A DNA stretch of 64,000 nucleotides from the NCBI GenBank assembly GCA_963797255.1, contig CAWCOV010000021.1:186001-250000 (forward strand). The letters run 5' to 3'. The stretch's first letter is position 1; the number at the start of each line of letters is the position of its first letter. The position numbers and the translations under genes are program-made. The DNA is from JANXZS01 sp963797255. Lineage in GTDB: Bacteria > Acidobacteriota > Terriglobia > Terriglobales > Acidobacteriaceae. Under the pieces are notes generated by a model. The model ran no database searches and was not told the DNA's origin. It saw nothing but the letters and a program-made list of their open reading frames with translations. Positions 60,501 through 64,000 of this stretch are shown here, piece after piece.

Positions 60501-61231
60501 GTCACCTTCATTTCGGAGACGGCGTCGAGATTCGGATTGATAACAGCAACACCGTTCAGTGGTTCCTGATTGTCGGTTCCATCCAATTCGTAGCCTGTTG
60601 CAAAGGGCAGCTGTCCATTCACTTCAATCGACTGGCTCCGCTGCGGATTGCCACTGCCTTCTCCAGGACCCCAGCCGATGTAGGTCGTTCCCGGTGTCAG
60701 CAACTCGAAGGCGGTGAAATTCCGATTCAGGTTCGGCAAGTTCTCGACCGCCCGGTCATTGAGAATGGTGCTGACTTCGGCGCGGTCCGCTTCCAACAGA
60801 GGTGCGCCGGAGGTGACGGTGACCGTATTGCTTACGGCACCCACCGTTAGCTTTACATCCACCTTGGGAGACGTATCTGCATACACCACAACGTTTTCCG
60901 TGGAGCCCTTGCTGAACCCGCTGGCCTCGACGTCAACCTTGTAAGTGTCTGGGATAAGGTGCTGAACGCGATACCCGCCCTGTTCGTCTGTTTTGGCGGT
61001 GACAATCGTTCCTTTGGCAACGTCCGTCACGGTGACGGTTGCATTGGGCACGACGGCGCCGGAATCATCGGTAACCGTGCCGAAAATGGAGCCGTACACT
61101 GCCTGGCCTGACGACGGCTTGGGCAAAAGAATTGCAAAACCCATAAGCAGTATCAGGAGCCAATTGAACGGATTTTGAAACGCACAGCTAGACTTTGTCC
61201 GGCGGTCAGTTATTCCACCTTGATTACTCAT
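57557..61231 (-). CDS. Oar-like TonB-dependent receptor
   Basis: A 1,224-residue intact outer-membrane receptor. The start at 61231 (MSNQGGITD) has GAGAGG eight bases upstream. Signal or anchor: FNWLLILLMGFAILLP. A carboxypeptidase-regulatory domain (GSIFGTVTDDSGAVVPNATVTVTD) covers about 45-135, then the plug (VNGQLPFATGYELDGTDNQEPLN) and barrel, ending RRLQFGARLQF with the terminal Phe. It is the transport gene of the glycan locus, ahead of the six-hairpin and GH39 glycosidases on the same strand but with its own terminator. Divergent from a membrane-anchored regulator. Confidence 0.93.
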   Translation of the reverse strand: MSNQGGITDRRTKSSCAFQNPFNWLLILLMGFAILLPKPSSGQAVYGSIFGTVTDDSGAVVPNATVTVTDVAKGTIVTAKTDEQGGYRVQHLIPDTYKVDVEASGFSKGSTENVVVYADTSPKVDVKLTVGAVSNTVTVTSGAPLLEADRAEVSTILNDRAVENLPNLNRNFTAFELLTPGTTYIGWGPGEGSGNPQRSQSIEVNGQLPFATGYELDGTDNQEPLNGVAVINPNLDAVSEMKVTSQNYDAEFGKAVAGLVTAQTKSGSNSFHGSGFWYRRSDALQARDPFANQNPNPLTGDYLAPTLHNQFGGSAGGPILKEKLFFFGDYQGLREKTGTAVLTTVPTELARTSCTSGGDCNLSEYFQGGQGQIYKPNSLNDASNSGRTPYVGNIIPATDLSAPAVNFFKLLPSPNSGPAGAIINNYSASGSGIFNTNQWDARVDSTLKQKLHLFGRYTYFGAALSGDPFFGAAGGLGFGAGNFAGTDSARNQSVAAGGDYVVSSNWLTDFRVGWYKVHNVTVGPDSDQPLGNELGIPNANGTPLSLYGGLPQFNIDIPSNGSNGSQNIEYGTSANPGEQNTSQLQFVNNWSHTWGNHNIKFGADYRYGKNQTVSVASNALRSGTFFFAQSRTSGTSGGASSSGLGFATFLIGDTTTYWRTQTANLNAQTKQNRFFTYAQDQWRMTPKLTLNYGLRWEFYSPEAVTEKGAGGLLDLNTGVLHIAGYGSNDLSLGVSKTWTNFAPRVGIAYQVTPKTVIRGGFGTVYGQGWAGDSFGGVLTSSFPTQIQQTVQPDSNSAAVFTLEQGPPGYTFPTIPADGNYILPDGIGQTARPRSVVLPTVQGWNVAVQQELTNTMTLAITYVGSQAYHNMFESSPSYDTNQQTLSGFNQVNPNHTTTGGASCSTYPQGTLPPGAPDVPSECLYTQNERRPWFDGTAQSQLGVKYGSPYGWSQRIDYMANQATGSYQALQVVLNKRFSTGLQFLTHYTWSHALGHEAYEFLIDPQIGRGNGYYNRRQAFVFAGTYDLPFGRDKKFGAGASGWENQIIGGWQLNGTVTVQGGLPFTTNYANCSNDQDIGVCFLNKTGGSINSHVGKYDPVTNSVPYFTPSPYVLSSPNDPNPTTPNSYGPFARPAVGTWGNVGRDALWGPGLTNVDASLAKNFMLWEGLRLQFLVQAFNLFNHVNLNQPNSCFDCQGSGAGTISNTVGNQDGTSMRRLQFGARLQF

Positions 61232-61512
61232 TTGTTGGCCTCTCAAAGTTGTGAAACGAACAAGCTACTGTTGATAGCTTCTTGCGGTCGCGATCTCGTA
61301 ACTCGCAGGAAGCGCCTCTCTTATTTGAACGGCGAACAGGTTTCACAGGGCGGGAAGGCGTTCACACCTCCAAACCCTTAATTCGATATACTTTCGGTGT
61401 CGGACAAAGAAAAGGGACTATTCGTCCACTTCATGCGTCTGCAGTACGTAGGCTCTGCAGACAGATCAGGGTCTAGGGCCAGGAAGTCGCTGACAACGTT
61501 TTTTACGGTGAT
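61232..61512. promoter_or_regulatory. Divergent promoter region between TonB receptor and regulator
   Basis: A 281-base gap from which both genes start outward. ACGGTGA occurs twice, 11 bases apart (61505-61511 and 61516-61522), just at the regulator start. A TATACT-like box lies at 61386-61391 without a convincing -35. No operator palindrome like that of the first TonB receptor is seen. Confidence 0.4.
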
Positions 61513-62814
61513 TTGACGGTGAAAAGTCCCGGTTCAGTTTCCTCTGCGTTGAAGAAGTCTCAGACTGCCGAATTGGCGCGATCAAATATATTGTTGCGCG
61601 ATCCACGTTGGGAGCTGGTTCAGCGGGTTGCCGCCAGCGAGGCTTTTCGTGGATCGACAAGGCTAAGGGATTTCCTTCTTTACGTGGCCGAATGCGCGAT
61701 TCGGGAGGCGCCGGAAGATGCAACTGAACAGCAGATTGGGGTTAATGTTTTTCAGCGCAGACCCGGGTACAACTCCAGTGAAGACAGCATTGTTCGATCG
61801 CATGCCCGCCTTCTAAGGCAAAAGCTTGCAGATTATTTCTCGGGTGAGGGTGCTCCGGAAGAAGAGTTAATCGAAATACCTAAGGGGCACTATTTGCCTT
61901 CGTTTCACCCCCGTGAAACGAAGGTGAAATCTTCAAAGTCGGAGGCTGCCAGAGGGTCTTTACGGGCTGTCGATGTCACCAGTCTTGCGGAGGCAGGGTG
62001 GAAGCCTTCCAAATTTGGGGTCTCGGCTGCCATGGGTATGGTCCTTCTCCTGTTGATTGCGGCCACGTCGTGGTTCGCTGTTCGATCGATGAAGAGGCCT
62101 GAACAGGTACCGGGAAAGTCCTCGCTCGACGCGTTGTGGACGCCGTTTCTTTCCGGGCCACCGCCGCTGGTGATTTACAGCAATGCATTGTTTTTAGGCG
62201 ATTCGAAGACAGGCCTTCGTTACCCGCCGGCTGACACGAAGCCCGATCAACTCGATCCGGAACACTCCGTAGCAAACTACACAGGAATTGGTGAAGTGGC
62301 GGCGGTGTACCAACTGACGAAGCTTTTTGATTCGCATGGAGCTTCGTTCATTTTGAAACGCAGTCTGCTGGTGACATGGGACGAGGCGAAGCTAACCAAT
62401 CTCATCTTTATTGGCTCTCCGGCCGAGAACCCGTCGCTTCGCGTTCTGCGTTCCACCACCGACTTCACCATGATGACTGGCCCGGATTATGCCGGCGTAG
62501 TGAATCACCACCCCAAACCCGGCGAACCCGAACTCTATTCCAGGCCAGAGCATCCACTGACGAAGGATTACGCAATCGTCGCTCTTATACCGGGCGTGGA
62601 GCCGGGCAAAAAAATGTTAATACTTTCGGGGCTGACAACGCTGGGTACACAAGCGGCCGTCGAATTTGCATGTCGTCCAGAAAGCGTTGCGGAGTTGTTC
62701 AAAGCTGCGGGTATGTCCAAATCGCAGTTGAGGAATTTCGAAGCAGTCCTTGAGGTCACAATTGGAGGAGGAGTTCCTCTCGAGACGAAATTAGTCGCCG
62801 TACGGGTTCACTGA
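61513..62814 (+). CDS. Membrane-anchored regulator with winged-helix-like N-terminus
   Basis: A 433-residue protein from TTG 61513, or GTG 61519. Residues about 30-145 match a domain common in Acidobacteriota: FRGSTRLRDFLLYVAECAI, QQIGVNVFQRRPGYNSSEDS, VRSHARLLRQKLADYF and IEIPKGHYLPSF. It resembles the OmpR/CadC-like winged helix found before TolB or cyclase domains. One span (about 174-195) follows and the C-terminal 230 residues face the periplasm, with LWTPFLSGPPPLVIYSNALFLGD; no known sensor fold is recognised. A ToxR/CadC-like one-component regulator is inferred. Its divergent position suggests control of the TonB receptor. Confidence 0.72.
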   Translation: MTVKSPGSVSSALKKSQTAELARSNILLRDPRWELVQRVAASEAFRGSTRLRDFLLYVAECAIREAPEDATEQQIGVNVFQRRPGYNSSEDSIVRSHARLLRQKLADYFSGEGAPEEELIEIPKGHYLPSFHPRETKVKSSKSEAARGSLRAVDVTSLAEAGWKPSKFGVSAAMGMVLLLLIAATSWFAVRSMKRPEQVPGKSSLDALWTPFLSGPPPLVIYSNALFLGDSKTGLRYPPADTKPDQLDPEHSVANYTGIGEVAAVYQLTKLFDSHGASFILKRSLLVTWDEAKLTNLIFIGSPAENPSLRVLRSTTDFTMMTGPDYAGVVNHHPKPGEPELYSRPEHPLTKDYAIVALIPGVEPGKKMLILSGLTTLGTQAAVEFACRPESVAELFKAAGMSKSQLRNFEAVLEVTIGGGVPLETKLVAVRVH

Positions 62815-62845
62815 TCTTTTGCGGAATCAGCAGCATTGGCCATCA

Positions 62846-63889
62846 CTATTGAACAGGTTGAAGTTTGAGCTGCGAGGCAGAGTGGATTTTTGACGCTGTC
62901 TCAAGCTCTCGTTTTGCTTCCTCTTCCTTGCCCACCCCTCTGTAAGCCTGACCTAGCAAAGTGTGGGTGATGTAGTTCCCGGGATCCATCTTTTCAGCGT
63001 GCTGCAGGTACATTAATGCAGTTTGCGGATCATTTCGGCGTAGAAAAACCCGTCCCATAAGAATGAATGGACCGGTTGTCGATTGATCGAGCGAGATCGC
63101 CTTGGTGAGGGATTCCTGCGCCAGCTGGTATTGACCAGTTCTGGTGTAAACGTCGCCCAACCTGTCGTACACAGCGGCATAGGAAGGATTGATCGCGCGT
63201 TCCTGTTCAAATTGTTCCAATGCATGGGGCAGGTCCGATTTCGAAAGCAAGATCTCGCCTAATAGGAGATGTGCCAAAGGGATATTAGGCGACAACTTAA
63301 GCGCCTCCTGTGCCTTCTCACTGGCGAGATCTTGAAGATTTGCATGTGCAAACATTTGTGCGGCCAGAAGGCGAGCCGCTCCTGAAGCCGGATCGACTCC
63401 ATATTGTGCGGCGAACGCTTTCAATGCTTCGTCATAACGTTGCGCGTTCATATAGCAAAGTCCCAACACATAATTTGCGTCGGCATTTGCGTCGGGTGTC
63501 CATTGGCGAACTCTCTCAAGGAAAGGAATCGCTTCAGCCGGCCGTCCGAGTCGGTAGAGCGTCAGTCCGCGCATCTGAATGGACTCAATATCGTTCGAGT
63601 CCTCTGCCATGGCTTTGGCGAAACTCTTTTCCGCGTCGGGCAACTTACCGGTTCGATAATATGCAATACCGAGTTCACGATTCGCTCCCTTCTCGGGAGG
63701 CTGAGCTGCCGCAAGTTGCAACAGCATCTGTATAGCTTCCTGACTTGCGCCATGTTCAAGTTTCTTTTCGGCCTCCGCGAGAGATAGAGAGGCGCCTGCG
63801 GACTGTGCCGGAGAAATTGCTGGTTGCGATTGACCAAAACCATTCGCCGCGAGAGCGAGAAAGAGAAGAAAAATGAGGAGCCGATGCAT
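62846..63889 (-). CDS. Exported TPR protein
   Basis: A 347-residue protein with a signal peptide (RLLIFLLFLALAANGFGQ) and about eight tetratricopeptide repeats from residue 35 to the end (for example ANRELGIAYYRTGKLPDAEKSF, AAVYDRLGDVYTRTGQYQLA). Similar in build to the protein at 44051. It is convergent with the regulator gene (31 bases apart) and likely belongs to the glycan locus only by position. Partner unknown. The 111 bases after its start to the window end show no gene. Confidence 0.88.
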   Translation of the reverse strand: MHRLLIFLLFLALAANGFGQSQPAISPAQSAGASLSLAEAEKKLEHGASQEAIQMLLQLAAAQPPEKGANRELGIAYYRTGKLPDAEKSFAKAMAEDSNDIESIQMRGLTLYRLGRPAEAIPFLERVRQWTPDANADANYVLGLCYMNAQRYDEALKAFAAQYGVDPASGAARLLAAQMFAHANLQDLASEKAQEALKLSPNIPLAHLLLGEILLSKSDLPHALEQFEQERAINPSYAAVYDRLGDVYTRTGQYQLAQESLTKAISLDQSTTGPFILMGRVFLRRNDPQTALMYLQHAEKMDPGNYITHTLLGQAYRGVGKEEEAKRELETASKIHSASQLKLQPVQ

Positions 63890-64000
63890 GACAAATTGAG
63901 GATACTACCTCGCTCATCGTTTCCTGCGTTTATCAATGAGGCGGCTGAAATGAATCGCTCACTTCATTTTTTGCTCTTTGATTTTCGCAACTCAGCATTT

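Noticed and set aside
61505..61522. Doubled ACGGTGA as a regulator site
   Set aside because: Only two short copies, one inside the likely coding start; could easily be chance.

Overview
The window reads as chromosome from an Acidobacteriota soil bacterium, probably class Terriglobia. The pointers are gene families typical of that phylum: an ADOP/MacB-like permease, two Oar-type TonB receptors with a carboxypeptidase-regulatory N-terminus, a CRTAC1/ASPIC-UnbV FG-GAP protein, a VWFA-related-domain protein, a Hanks kinase with TolB-like and TPR domains, and many exported TPR proteins. The envelope is diderm (TonB receptors, a patatin-BamA protein). I see no rRNA, tRNA, CRISPR array, transposase or phage gene.

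Layout. 1-8.5 kb: exported metallophosphoesterase, DinB, DUF1801, a GAF-SpoIIE phosphatase, an isolated nuclease-helicase of the DUF2075/Schlafen-group-3 type (possible defence gene), DUF3303 and a DEAD-box-family helicase. 9-16 kb: Gfo/Idh/MocA oxidoreductase, a small tandem repeat with a gene remnant, the ADOP permease, an XRE regulator/membrane-protein pair with a clear operator, a cupin and a DUF481 protein. 16-32.5 kb: a long run of envelope and peptidoglycan genes: patatin-BamA, DUF882 peptidase, L,D-transpeptidase, a sortase with its LPKTG substrate, then DUF1175, alpha-2-macroglobulin and a membrane protein, convergent with a penicillin-binding transpeptidase and a SpoIID-metallopeptidase fusion. 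32.5-37.3 kb: a Ser/Thr kinase and a 55-residue acidic protein, divergent from an FHA-GAF-SpoIIE phosphatase. 37-44 kb: CRTAC1 protein and a TonB receptor preceded by two promoter/operator units. 44-51.5 kb: TPR protein, VWFA-related protein, two small paralogous exported helical proteins and copCD. 51.7-64 kb: a glycan-use locus (oxidoreductase, GH39, six-hairpin glycosidase, TonB receptor, membrane-anchored regulator, TPR protein).

Nine genes in the first 44 kb carry about 17 single-base frameshifts between otherwise well-conserved halves, many at short homopolymers. The last 20 kb has none. Residual sequencing error is the simplest explanation, so these genes are entered as broken but described by the function of the joined frames.

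The strongest biological leads are the sortase/LPKTG pair in a diderm, the convergent alpha-2-macroglobulin and cell-wall enzyme module, the SpoIID-HExxH fusion, the lone nuclease-helicase, the paired operators at the first TonB receptor, and the small acidic protein next to the kinase.
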